Origin: Lathyrus oleraceus
Lineage: Eukaryota > Streptophyta > Magnoliopsida > Fabales > Fabaceae
DNA: 64,000 nt
Direction of reading: 5' to 3'
NCBI RefSeq assembly: GCF_024323335.1
Contig: NC_066581.1
Location: forward strand, 293,952,536 to 294,016,535
The notes below the pieces were generated by a model. The model was not told the DNA's origin. It worked only from the letters and a program-made list of their open reading frames with translations, and searched no databases. This document shows positions 1 through 11,145 of the stretch, one piece after another. Numbering within the stretch: the stretch's first letter is position 1; each line of letters opens with the position of its first letter. A program made the translations under genes and the position numbers.

Positions 1-697
1 ATTTTTTGATAGCTCGCACACATTCTTCTTTGATACGGAACATGTCTCCCACCTTTAATTCGCCTTCTGATCGTGGATACGATTATAGAAAACATTGTTG
101 GATGTTTCATCGTCATGCAGATGCATGTTTGTTATATGTTGAGGCGGATTGTAGACATGACTAGGAGGTATTGGCAGTGGTTGATCATCATCTTCAATGT
201 CGTTGTTCAGCATATGATCGACCTGTATCTTGGTCTCCTCTTCTTCTTCATCAACGACGTTCACTTCTGCTTTTGCTTCTGGGTTGACGTCATCTGAGCA
301 TTGTGGATCAAATTCACCAGATTCATCATGACTGGTTATTTGAGACTGCTGAGATGGTATACATGGTTGAAGAGTAATATACAACTCAGTACAATTGCAG
401 CCTGAATGTTCATGACTAACAAACATGTATTCAACATCTTCATCATCCCGTACCTTAAGCGGGAAAAACTTGCATTGACTGTTCTAAAAAAAATATTGGA
501 TTTTGATACGTGATCTTTGACACAATACCCAATCCTATACAGGATTGTATTCTTTTTTTCAAATGCAAGAAGGTTGCATTTCTCTTGATCGTAAGTCGAC
601 TGATATCAGTGTTTCGAAAACAAAATCCATATAACTCAGACTCGTATGTTTCACCATTGCAGTGAACATTGACACTATATTTCGGTGAAGATGACAT
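1..697 (-). pseudogene. MULE (MuDR-like) transposase, N-terminal part, frameshifted and cut by the window edge
   Basis: Read on the minus strand from 697 toward the left edge. The first 80 codons (697-455) resemble the N-terminal PB1-like region of legume MuDR-type transposases, with a VHCNGE motif and a GFCFRNTDISR stretch. The reading then shifts: the frame at 426-55 carries MFVSHEHSG and an acidic linker, and a further shift near 65 is needed to read the GELKVGDMF segment that normally starts the MULE N-terminal domain. The first lesion sits at or just after the run of eight A at 484-491, the second near 60-70. The catalytic domain lies beyond the window. The gene is divergent from the PMD gene at 1299, sharing a roughly 600-bp intergenic region. 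Family assignment rests on recognition, not on a search. Confidence 0.75.
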
Positions 698-784
698 TGT
701 GCAAATGGAAATTATTTTCTTGCTGCAGATGAATATGGGTTGAGTCTTGGATGTTGATAGTAAGACACTTAAATAAGTGAGTGA

Positions 785-930
785 TTTATCTCACATGCAA
801 GCTAGTTCGAAGTGATGTGTCACACATGCAAGCTAGTCCAAAATGATGTGTCAACCATGCAAGCTAGTCAAAAGTGACATGTCCAGCATGCAAGAGAGAG
901 GACAGACACGTGTCACACATGCAAGCACAC
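785..930. repeat. Five-copy 31-bp tandem repeat between divergent MULE genes
   Basis: The 8-mer CATGCAAG starts at 794, 825, 856, 887 and 918, an exact 31-bp period. Copies share the surrounding CTAGT and TGTCA blocks with some divergence. The array lies in the intergenic region shared by the transposase (minus) and PMD (plus) genes. CATGCA is the core of the RY element bound by plant B3 factors, so a regulatory role is possible but is inference. Confidence 0.85.
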
Positions 931-942
931 ACTCCAAATGAA

Positions 943-1130
943 TTGGCGTCTCCTTACAATCCTTGCACATGGGCGCCAATCCATTTGACGACACCATATC
1001 TTGCATGCATACAGACCTCGAAACCAAGCAATCAGACCTAGGTGTGTCATGCATGTCCCTATGGAGGCGCCAATTTGAATGGCGACACCATGTACAAAAT
1101 GCACATGGGCGCCAATTCATTTGGCTACCA
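943..1130. repeat. GGCGCCAATT-type motif array upstream of PMD gene
   Basis: GGCGCC followed by AATCCATTTG or a close variant occurs at 972, 1066 and 1108, with an inverted copy (AATTGGCGTCTCC) near 943. The same motif, in both orientations, recurs at 3610-3750 near the right end of the element. This looks like a subterminal and internal motif array belonging to the MULE. Confidence 0.6.
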
Positions 1131-1168
1131 CATGCAAACACAATTTTCCATGCTCCAATTCATTTGCC

Positions 1169-1174
1169 TATAAA
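1169..1174 (+). promoter_or_regulatory. TATA box of PMD gene 1
   Basis: TATAAA lies 130 bp upstream of the ATG at 1299, followed by a pyrimidine- and CA-rich leader that looks like a 5' UTR. Position and spacing suit a plant core promoter. Confidence 0.5.
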
Positions 1175-1298
1175 TTCATCCACACCATCAACACTTCTTC
1201 CACACCATCACTCAGTACTTCTTCTACAATATCAAATCTTTCATCTGCAACAACTTCTTGTAGTTTCATCTGCACCAACCGTTTTCATTCCCGACAAG

Positions 1299-3506
1299 AT
1301 GTCTATCCTCACAATGGGCGAATCACACAGAGGAACAGTTGCAAACATAATAACTTATGTAATCGTTTTATTATTTTGTTATTTGTTTTAATAGAGTACC
1401 TTTTAATAACATATCAACTTAGTAAAGTTTTTTGTTCTTTCTTTTTTAGGATGTTTCAAGGTTTCATACTCGGATCCACGAATATATCCACATGGACCCG
1501 ATGATTCAACCTTATGTTGAAATTGCCGGTTTTGGACATATAAGCAAAATTATGTATTGGTCGGTGGATAATAAATTCATTCTTGCTTTATGCGAAAGAT
1601 GGCGTCCCGAGACACACACATTCTGGTTCCCAACCGGTGAGTGTATCGTGACATTAGAAGACGTCTACATGCTTTTGGGACTTCCCATTGAAGGTAAGGC
1701 TGTAAAGGGTAAAACCAACTATGCAAATTCAATTTGCATGGACCTCTTGGAGACTGATTTGTTAGATGATAACTCAAGAGGTCAAGGTATACTCCTTTCA
1801 CGCCTTAAGTCATACTATAACAGTTTACACGTAGATGAGCATTCTACCGAAGATGCTCGAATAATAAAAACTAGGTGTTATATTATGCTTTTAATTGGTT
1901 CTTTTTTATTTCCCGAAGGTAGTGGTTCTAGTATGCATATTATGTATTTACCTTTACTAAGACATGTAGATAGAATAGGAAGTTACAGTTGGGGATCCGC
2001 TTGTCTGTCCTATCTCTATAGCTCTTTGTGCAAAAACTCACACAAAGACACATCTACCTTTTCTGGATGTGTTGTTTTTCTCCAAGCAGGGTTGGTCAAG
2101 ACTACCGTCCCTAGCACCCGTCAACAACAACCCTTTCACATTCCCATATGCACAAAAGTAAGTTGTTTAAATTGCTATATATTTACTTACTTTTTTAACG
2201 ATTATTATCTCTAATTAATATTTTTACCTTTTTGGTGCAGATGGCAGGCACATGCTATGAGTTATAACAGATGTCTTAGACACTGTATTACTCAGTATCG
2301 CAATCTGCTGGATCACCTTTGACCAACATACGTAAGGATAATAACCTCATTATTTCGTTATAATTTGTTAACTTCTTCTACTAAGTTTATAATCCAAGTT
2401 ACTTTCACATTTCAGTTCATTTGGTGTCCATACATAAATTTGGATCATGACCATGAGGTTAATGCTGAAGACGCGCCCGTATGGATTGCATGCACACCGA
2501 TAATAAGATTCACAACTGTGGAGATGCATAACAGTGATCGTGTGAAGTTGTAGTTCGGTATGCCCAAAAACATCTCAGATCCCCCAGCAAGCCTAGGAGA
2601 ATGGTATTTGCGCAAAGTTAATGACCAATGGAACTTCAATCCATGGAAAAGCTTCGCAAGATCTGAGTGTCGCAAATGGAAGCACATCCATGTCCATGTC
2701 TTAACTGACGCAGTCATGCCAAATGAAGAAAAACCAAGTCGTACTTATATGGCTTGGTACAAATAAGTTGGTTTTCAGTTCATCGCCGAGGATATGTACC
2801 TGTATGACCCACGCCAACAAACTTACACACTAGATACCTCAACATCTAACCCCCAACAACATTGTCAGGCCGGATACACACAACCCCCTGCCCGTCAAAC
2901 TTTTTGTTCCACCAACACACAAACATACAACCAAAGCATGCCATACACTCAACCCCAATACCAAGAGCATACCCCATACCACCACCAACAAATTGATCAT
3001 CAACTAGAGACCCAACGTCGCTTCACACCCAACACACCACCCTACCAAAGCCGCCTTAGCCAGAACACCCAACGATCATTCAACACCAACCACCCTCCTC
3101 CTACCATAGCCAAGAAACCCAAACCTCACAAAACCAAAACCTCCAACAACCATATCTCTACCAAACACCCCAACAATCTTTCCAACCTTTCCTCGACGCA
3201 TCATTCACACCAATGTCTCCCTTCAACTGTCTCGGTCTCCCACCAATGAGTCAAACACAACCCAACTACCCTGGCATGGGTCATGAACTCAGCTATAGCG
3301 GTACACCTTCGATGCATACTAAAGACTATGCCGATTTGTCTGACTATCTCAGCAGGTCATCTCCTGTAGTTGGTAGTGACGCTCCTGGCCCCTCAGATGC
3401 TCAAACACCAGTGATGAATCATCAACATGGGTTAGGGCCACGAGTTAGGGTAGATAGAGGATGTGGGACCGGAGGTCGGTTAGGTGATCCTGATCATCAC
3501 CATTAG
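1299..3506 (+). pseudogene. Plant mobile domain (PMD, MAIN-like) protein pseudogene carried by a MULE
   Basis: Exon 1 is 1299-1358 (MSILTMGE start); intron 1359-1449; exon 2 is 1450-2157 with the PMD signature ALCERWRPETHTFWFPTGEC and the VTLEDVYMLLGLPI block; an intron follows, then an exon near 2241-2331 and a last exon from about 2416. The C-terminal part is rich in Q, P and T and ends in a GLGPRVRV / GGRLGDPDHHH tail known from legume PMD proteins. It is broken by TGA at 2320, TAG at 2551, TAA at 2764 and a one-base frameshift near 3085-3110 that moves the reading from the frame ending at 3249 to the one ending at 3506. PMD proteins of genes such as MAIN act in silencing and genome stability; transposon-borne copies have no settled function. 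Divergent to the MULE transposase, so it is probably cargo. Confidence 0.85.
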
Positions 3507-3840
3507 GCTTTTTTTTGTGTAAACGAGAATTCTTATTAATATCAATTGGTCCTATTTTGAAATTATGTATCACGTAGACCGTTTAACAAAAAAAATTGCA
3601 TTTTACACTGAGGTGTCAATCCAATTGCGCTTCCTCTCAACTGATACACATTGGCGCCAATTGGATTGGTTGCACCATGTGCCCTAGCCAATCCAATTGG
3701 TGCCTCCATTCAATTCTTAAGAGGAGTCACCAATTGGATTGACGTCTCCTTCTAAAAATGTGGTATTTTAGGATTTTTTTAAAACAGTGTTATTTTGAGA
3801 ATTTTCTTAAAAAATAGAATTATTTTTGTAAAAAAATTCA
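3507..3840. mobile_element. Right terminal region of MULE 1
   Basis: After the PMD stop come four copies of the CCAATTGGATTGG-type motif in mixed orientation (3616-3750), then an AT-rich stretch with poly-T/poly-A blocks (3750-3840) that resembles a MULE terminal inverted repeat. The partner end lies outside the window, so the exact boundary and target duplication cannot be confirmed. Confidence 0.5.
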
Positions 3841-4700
3841 AACATGGGAGAAAAATATGATACAATTATATGTTGTTTACTTTCAAAGTTGTGACAAATT
3901 TTATCTTGATAAATTATAAAAATAAAATTGACACATATTTGTCATTAAAGCATATAATTTAAAACAATGACTTGAATCAAAAACTCAATTATGATTCCAA
4001 TTTGTATAAATTAACTTTTGACCATTCTATGAAAGTAACTAAAACAAATTTTGAGAAATATAGTTATTTTATTTAATTACATTGAAAATGTTAAACAATC
4101 ACTTTTAATATATAAAAGTTAATTACCACCATAATTACTTAATTATCCTAATTACAATCCATAATACAGCTACTTTCATGTTTTTATAAGTAATTTCGTA
4201 CTAAATTATAATTACCACCATAATTACTTAATTACCCTTATTTTATTGTTGTTGCAATCTTATCATTCCAAAATGAAATCAATATTTCTTTAAATGACAA
4301 AATGAATATTTAATTGTATAATTATATGTTATTAAATTATAACTTTAAAATTAAAAATAACTATTTAATATAGTTGATTAATATTAATTAAGTAATTTAA
4401 TATTATTGTTAATTTACCTACCAATTAATTATTATTATTGATATTTACCCGCCATATATGATAAGAATATTTTTAAAATTTAAATAGTATATTTATTATT
4501 TGATTTGATTTGATTTAATTGAGATCCAAAGTCTATAAATTAAAATCGGTTACTTATTATGAACAATAATATATGGTCATTCCAATGTCAATCTATTATT
4601 AATTGAATTTTACATAGATGTAATTTTGCAATAACACGCTGACATATTGAATCTTATACCGCTGTTATCTTTGCACTAACATATTTTATCCTTTCAACAG
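3841..4700. other. AT-rich intergenic DNA, no gene seen
   Basis: Low-complexity AT-rich sequence with stops in all frames. It has a short duplicated block (ACCACCATAATTACTTAATT near 4130 and 4210) and one copy of a 48-bp repeat (4238-4285) that recurs at 6705-6752. The 5' end of a Helitron may lie here but I could not identify it. Confidence 0.6.
4238..4285. repeat. 48-bp direct repeat, copy 1 (copy 2 at 6705-6752)
   Basis: The block starting TTATTTTATTGTTGTTGCAA recurs at 6705-6752 with one mismatch. The two copies flank the RPA-like gene. Confidence 0.8.
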
Positions 4701-4760
4701 AATAATTATAGTAAATACGTACATTCTGTATATCGAATTATAATAAAAATGTATTAAACA

Positions 4761-6583
4761 ATGGCAGTGTGTATAACAATGATTTTTCGTCATGACCATT
4801 TACTGAAATGGAAAGAGGTCATTAAGGAGAATATGACCTGCATTATAAACAATGGCAGTGTGTATAACAATGATTTTCAGTGGAAGGTATGTGATCATTC
4901 AAAAAAATTTATGTTTCTTGGTGGTACCACAATGAAGGCAATCGAACTTCAAAATATTCCACCTAAAGGATATTTCTTTAAAGATTTTGGTGAGATACTT
5001 CAAGGCAAATGCAAAACCGATAGACTGGAAGATAATTTAAATTCTATTATAACTTATATAACTTATATATTTGCAAACACATTCAATAATAAACCTTACT
5101 TTAATGTAGATATTATTGGTACTGTTAGTGAGATAAATCATATCCAATCCAACACTCCGGGGAAGAAAGTTGTTGTTTCTGTTGTGCTGAAAGATTTGAA
5201 GTAATGATAATTGTTTTCATAACTTATGTGTTTGATAAATTTATATATTTTGCATCACTGAATCCCATCATATAATATTGTTTATTTATATTGCAAAATA
5301 GGGGTAATTGCATAAATTGCAATTTATGGGAAATCTATGGATCAAAATTTTTGGCTTACTACAATGATCCTAAAAACAATGGAGCTATTGTAATTCTGCT
5401 CACTCATGCAATGGTAAAAGATGGCCAAGGTATTACACTATCAGACTTTATAAATAAATAGCTGATTTGTATTTTTTATTATACGTTCAATAATTTTTAT
5501 ATTAATTATACAATTTACAGTGTCAAATGCATGGAGTGGTTCCAAATTGTTGATAAATGAAGACATCCCTGAAATTCAAGATTTTATGTCTAAGTATGGA
5601 TTTTATTTATTTATTTATATTCAGATTATTATACATAATTTTTAATTTCAAAAACAATCTTATTTCTATAGGTTGCCTACTAATGAACAGAAGGAGAAGC
5701 CTACTCAATCTGCAAAATCTCTTTCTAATTGGTCTGGTGGTTCTCAGTATTCGCCAGTAGAAAGGTTTGTTCATAATGCGAAATGTATGTCCTTAAGTCA
5801 GTTCTGCAAAATCAAACATGTAAGTTGAATACTATAGAACCGAATTTATCTTTACTATTACAATTATATTGTTTGCTTTTTGAAATTAATATCATTTTTG
5901 ATTTGCTTTTAGGAAACTTTATGTGTTACTGTAGCAACCACATTGAAATTTGCTGTCTCAAAGTATGGATGGTTTTATTATGGCTGCACAAGGTGTTCTT
6001 CGAAGGCACCTAATCCTGAAAAAGCTTATGAATGTTCATGTGGGCAAAAAGTCGAACAACCTATACCAAGGTACATATAATCTAGATGAATTGCAAATAA
6101 ATTTGGTAATGAATTTGTTATTAATCATATTATTTTCTTCGTTTAAAATACTATAGGTACAAGATTGAGATATATGTTAGCAATGGTGAATCAAAATATC
6201 GATTTGTATTCTGGGATTCCGAATGTGCTGTTATACTTGGAATGACTGCTGAATTTATGCATAACTCTATGGTGGAGGTACATTGTTATACATAAGTTAA
6301 AATGTTAATAGTTTATCGAGTTGTAAAGTTCAGATTATCACTCATGGTTGATATTTTATTTTTCCATTAGAATGGAGAAGATGATCCAATGGTTTATCAT
6401 GATGAGCTTGAAATGTTGTTGAATAAGAAAATGGCTTTTAGAGTTAAGGCGCAGGTGTGGATTTGGAATAAGAGGTGGATTTCCAAAATATGGGGTGTTT
6501 TGTTGATTTGGGATACAAAGAGGACTTCCATCATTTTGCATAAAATTGGAGCATGTGTTATGTTGATTGAGGTTCATTTTTAA
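4761..6583 (+). pseudogene. RPA1-like (replication protein A 70 kDa / OB-fold) gene relic, seven exons
   Basis: Exons inferred from splice signals and continuous reading: start region to 5200, 5302-5429, 5521-5593, 5672-5819, 5913-6070, 6157-6277, and 6371 to a stop at 6583. All six introns are GT-AG and phases close. The product resembles plant RPA1-like proteins: OB-fold text with NCNLWEIYG and DIPEIQDFMSK, then a C-terminal zinc-binding region CTRCSSKAPNP...CSC, then FVFWDSECAVILG. The N-terminus is short, and a 31-bp block is duplicated 91 bp apart (4755-4786, 4846-4877) just where the first exon begins, so the 5' end is damaged or rearranged. After about 6457 the protein no longer resembles the family. 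Plant Helitrons often carry RPA-like genes and a Helitron 3' end lies 1.1 kb downstream on the same strand. A degenerate host paralogue is the alternative. Confidence 0.7.
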
Positions 6584-7492
6584 ATGAAATGTGTACACAA
6601 AAAAATTAAAATTAAATAAAATAAATTGGTCAAATTTAGACTAGATGTGAGTGAAAAATGTGATAAAATAAATTACCTATTTATACTACTAAAAAATATT
6701 ACCGTTATTTTATTGTTGTTGCAATCTTATCATTCCAAAATAAAATCAATATCCTGAAATCAAATTAGTTATTATTGTAGTTTTTTAAGGTTGCGGGCAG
6801 GTTTTGAATCATCACTTCCTAAAAGGTTGCGGGCAGGTTTTGTATAAACCCAGTTTTTTAAGGACCAAAGAATTGTACGAAGTTAAATTATTTTTGTTGC
6901 TGGACTTATTTCTCACAATTTTAACTAAAATTGTGAACCTTTTGTTTCAATATCTTTTGTTGCATTAAACCTTACTGTATCAATTGCAATTAATTTCAAC
7001 ATTTGGTAGTATTCATTACTATATTTTAAAACAAATAAGGTTATGGTATTTCTTTTACATGGTTTATGTATTTTGGTTAAATAATCATTTATTATGAAGG
7101 TTAATATTTGCGCTTTTATACCTCAAGTTAGTAACAGATTGGAAAATTTCATCCATTACTAAATAAATATATTTTTATTTCTTATGTCCAAAATCTCAAT
7201 GATAAATGAAATGTTTATTCATAACATTAACAATGGAATGTTTATTATATATCAATATATCAATAAATTGTAAAAATATTTTTGTATTATATTTTTTGAT
7301 TATTTTCTTAATATAGTATACAAAAAAATTAAGCAAATTATATTACTATAAATTAATAATGTTTTACTTTATTATGTCCCAAACTGGAAAAAGTTATTTG
7401 TGGAAATTTTTTGAACCCATTTATTGATCATTTAACATCCATTACATTAAAAAAAAACTCTTATGCAATAAATTTGTATACGTTGATCCAAC
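6584..7492. other. AT-rich sequence between RPA-like gene and microsatellite
   Basis: No gene seen. It contains copy 2 of the 48-bp repeat (6705-6752) and a 36-bp-period duplication in which GGTTGCGGGCAGGTTTTG occurs at 6789 and 6825. The rest is AT-rich and would be the 3' interior of the Helitron if the 7710 terminus belongs to the RPA-like gene. Confidence 0.5.
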
Positions 7493-7627
<135 letters not shown>

Positions 7628-7680
7628 AAAAAAATATATTATATTTTAATTTTTTTAAAATAAATTATTACACTTGCGCG

Positions 7681-7710
7681 ACCCGTGCGAACGCACGGGT
7701 CCTTTACTAG
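7681..7710 (+). mobile_element. Helitron 3' terminus (hairpin plus CTAG)
   Basis: A perfect 9-bp stem (7681-7689 with 7692-7700, 2-nt loop AA) is followed six bases later by CTAG at 7707-7710 and then T. This is the canonical Helitron 3' end: a GC-rich hairpin 5-12 bp before CTRR, with insertion between A and T. It is GC-rich in a very AT-rich setting. The element would extend left and may include the RPA-like gene. Confidence 0.85.
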
Positions 7711-7811
7711 TTACATGTAAAACATATCTCTTATTAATATCTTTCTTAAATAAATTAAATATATCATTCATTTAATATTGCATTAATATTTAAAATGATA
7801 ATATATTACAA

Positions 7812-7842
7812 ACCTGTGCTTAACGCATAGGTATTTTGCTAG
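7812..7842 (+). mobile_element. Second Helitron 3' terminus
   Basis: Stem 7812-7819 with 7825-7832 (8 bp, one G-T wobble, 5-nt loop), then CTAG at 7839-7842 followed by T. It has the same layout as the end at 7710 but a different stem sequence, so it belongs to a related but distinct family or an older terminus. Confidence 0.7.
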
Positions 7843-8214
7843 TTCTTTTTTAAAAAACCAACCCAACTTATATATAAAAATTATTATGATCTTATTTAAT
7901 GTTTCAAACTTTTAATTAATTATTTATTTTGTACTCTTAATTTTTAATTTTTAATGTTATATTTTTTTTGCGTAGCCTCCGTCGACGGTTATTTTTGAGA
8001 TTTTGAACATGTTTTTCAACGATTTAGGTTTTGGGAATTTATCTTTAAGATTCTTCCAAATCATATTTTTCTGGGTCGATGGTTCAGTCGATCCCTCGTT
8101 ATTAGTCCGTCGATGCTTCATCATTAATGCTCTTTAAAACATTTCATTAATGCTCTTTAAAACATTTCATTAATGCTTTCTCACGGTAAATGTCTTTTCA
8201 TTGACATTTTGTGT
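7843..8214. other. Non-coding stretch with a 23-bp tandem repeat
   Basis: No gene seen. A 23-bp unit beginning CATTAATGCTCTTTAAAAC starts at 8122 and 8145 with a partial third copy at 8168. GTCGA-rich patches near 7980 and 8075-8115 resemble the retroelement relic to the right. Confidence 0.6.
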
Positions 8215-8776
8215 TGACTTTATACTAGCTAAAAAATCCAAGTGTAACACAACCGTAACGTCGACTTCAGATATATGGTGATCATCGGGACTGACCCAAG
8301 ATACGACATCGGTCGCCCCTGACACTCTATAAGGCAAGTAATTTCAGCATAACTAGGGTCGTAACTAGTCACTTCCTAGAATGTTTTGATAAAGCGACCG
8401 ACATGTTCCATCATTTGACGAGCAACCTCTATTTCTGCCTTGGTCAAAATGGGAGGATGCATTAGTCTCTCAACAAGGTTTCCACCCCCTCCGAACTTTG
8501 TCGAAAATAAAGTATTTGAAGGATCCTTAGAACTTCGTTGAAAATAGATTCTTTGGACGAACCTTCCATATCTAAATCATCACTCAAAAGGACGAGTTCT
8601 GATTCAAAATCCCTACCGACAGAGGGGGAGGAATGTGACTCAGACCCCATTCCCATTTTCGAAGGCAAAGAAACACTGCCATTTGAGTTACTCTCGACGA
8701 TAATAGGGTCACTAGTCATCGTAATAAAAATGCGATAAATACTTGAGTAAAAGTCGAGGTGAAGAAATTGTACCAT
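8215..8776 (-). pseudogene. Retroelement-derived ORF relic, opposite strand to the adjacent LTR
   Basis: On the minus strand, 8776-8462 reads 104 codons; the likely start is MTSDPIIVES at about 8719. The reading then resumes in another frame (MHPPILTKAEIEVARQMMEH, DPSYAEI) to about 8215 with at least one frameshift and one stop. The acidic, Ser-rich style suits an element-encoded protein. It lies upstream of, and antisense to, an LTR-like region with a plus-strand TATA box. Some Tat-lineage elements such as Grande have an antisense ORF in this place. I do not recognise the protein with certainty. Confidence 0.4.
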
Positions 8777-9690
8777 GAAGTATGAGGACGAAAGCGTTGA
8801 AGCAAGGGAAAAGGCTGAAAAGTCGAAGCTTTAATGCTTTAAAATTATGAACGTGCAACGACAATCACTCTAAAAGACATGTGCTCTCAGATAAGAGGGA
8901 ATGACTCAAAGAGACAAGGGACATTTAGTCTACGAGATGACTAAAAAGTTTTCCACGATCTCTCCTCATCTTTATATCGAGAAAGTCAATCAAACGGGTC
9001 GACTCAAAAGTAGGTAACAATGGTAAATCAACAATCATAATTCATCCGACGAAGACAAGCATACTAAGGTGTTCTCGAGTACACAGAAGCCGCGTCACAT
9101 CACCCCATACCTTTTCAGGTCACACGTCAAAGAAAAACGACAAAACGCTTCAATAATCGGATTACATTTATTGCTCACATCTCCATCACACTTTGGCAAA
9201 ACCAAAGTTGCGCATGCCAACCGAAGCCTGGACAAACATTCTCAAAGGGCGACCACATACTAGAAGACTCCCATAACATCAAACATGCCCGACAAGTCTT
9301 AAAGGAAACTCTTCCATGCTGGCCAAAGACTCAGGACCCACTGTTCGGTATCAGCCAAAAACCCGAGACCCATTGCTCTGCGCTGATCAAAGATCCAATA
9401 CCACGAGACCCATTATCCAACCCGACCCATCAAGATCAAGGTATAAATACCTTTGTAAAGGGTTTTCAGGCACACAATCTCTAATCTCCACTTTCACAAT
9501 CACTATCTTGAACCATAAAATAACTTAAGCATTGAAGTGCTAACCATGCATATACCCCTAGGACCACCGTATATGAGATAATAAACATCAATTAATGACA
9601 TCGCATCAAGACTGATACCTCTGGTTCAAGAAGTACCGTGATCGCAACCTTCGATCCACAATGTCGCATCATCATAGTGCATCGGAAGCT
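8777..9690 (+). mobile_element. LTR-like relic (Tat-type), U3 to U5
   Basis: A TATAAATA box at about 9440 is followed by a CA-rich, pyrimidine-rich leader, then GCATTGAAGTGCTAACC and a CATCAATTAATGACATCGCA stretch, a pattern I associate with legume Tat-type LTR ends. No clear primer binding site or matching second LTR is present, so this is a fragment. Identification is by general resemblance. Confidence 0.4.
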
Positions 9691-9879
9691 TCACATAGTT
9701 TCTGCAATCCTCACCATTTTTGGTCCCGCAATCCTCACCATTTCCGATTCCGAAACGAAATAATTTATAATAAAAGTGATCAATAGGTCCTTACGAAATA
9801 CCTTCACTCTCGCTTCATTGATGAACATAGATTTCGTATTCACCACCTCATCAAAGAAGTAAGTTGTATTAGTTGTTAT

Positions 9880-10382
9880 TGGGTCAAATAGTATATTCAT
9901 CCAAGTCTCATATCGGGTAGTAGGAAGAAAATAGAATTTGAGTATTAATATAAATAGAGATAGTTAGCTTTACTTTTTTACACAACAACAAAATGTAGTA
10001 TTTTGGGTGTATTGGGGTTTTGGATAGTTGTGTGTTTAGAGATAGTTTTTTATTTTTCTGTTTAAAAATAGTTTGCTGAAAAGATTTTCTATTTTTCCGT
10101 TCAAAAATAGTTAGTTGAGAGAGTTTACAATTATTTCATCCAAAAATTGTAGTTGAGAGAGAATTTACAATTTTTCCGTTAAAAAACTGCAGTTTTGAGG
10201 GTTTTCAATTTTCTCCTTAAAAATTGCAATTTAATGAGAGTGTTTCTAATTTTATTTTGTAAAGATTTGAATTTAAATAATGAATTTGTGAGATTTTATT
10301 TTTGAATATTTTTTTCTCTTTTTCTTTTGTGGGAATGATTCCGGTTGAGTAAAAAATTGTTTTTTTTGTTATTTTCTCAACA
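9880..10382 (+). mobile_element. Copia-type LTR, copy 1, followed by PBS
   Basis: The unit runs from TGGGTCAAATAGTATATTCA to CAACA and is directly followed by ACCGGTATCAGAGTT, a match to the initiator-Met tRNA primer site TGGTATCAGAGC with changes. Inside are repeated TTTTTCCGTTCAAAAAT modules. A second copy lies at 10581-11075, with about 200 bp of internal-like sequence between them. Confidence 0.7.
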
Positions 10383-10580
10383 ACCGGTATCAGAGTTAAA
10401 GTTCCGATCTGAGGAGGAAGGAAAAGTAACAATTATTCTGATCAAGATAAAAAGATAAAAATATTGAAGAGTAATAATTTTACAAATGTAGCTAATTATT
10501 ATAATTATAATGATCACTTTGAAGATGAAGTTGAAGATAAAGTGAAAATATGTGAGAGTTTGAATGAAATGATGATTTAT

Positions 10581-11075
10581 TGGGTCAAATAGTATATTCA
10601 TTCAAGTCTCACATCGGATAGTAGGAAGATAATAGAATTTGAGTATTAATATAAAATAAAGATAGTTATTTTTATTTTTCTACACAACAGCAAAATATAG
10701 TCTTTTGGGGTGTATTGGGGTTTTGGATAGTTGTGTGTTTAGAGAGGGTTTTTTATTTTTTCATTCAAAAATAGTTTGTTGAGAGGATTTTTTATTTTTC
10801 CATTCAAAAATAGTTAGTTGGGAGGGTTTACAATTTTTCCGTCCAAAAATTATAGTTGAGAGAGAATTTTTAATTTTTCCGTTCAAAATTTGTATTTTGG
10901 AGGGTTTGCAATTTTTTCCTTAAAAATTATAATTTAATGACAGTGTTTCTAATTTTGTTTTGTACAAATTTGAAGTTAAATAATGAATTTGTGAGTTTTG
11001 TTTTTGATTTTTTCTTCTCTTTTTCTTTTTGTGGGTATACTTCTACGTGAGTAGAAATTTGTTATTTTTCCAACA
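10581..11075 (+). mobile_element. Copia-type LTR, copy 2, followed by PBS
   Basis: Parallel to copy 1 with the same start, the same repeated modules and the same CAACA end, followed by ACTGGTATCAGAGC at 11076-11089, a good initiator-Met tRNA PBS. The leader after it (GAGGAGGAAGG...) matches the leader after copy 1, so both LTRs act as 5' LTRs. Confidence 0.7.
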
Positions 11076-11145
11076 ACTGGTATCAGAGCTAAAGTTTCGA
11101 TATGAGGAGGAAGGAGGAGTAATAATTATTCAGATCAAGATATGG

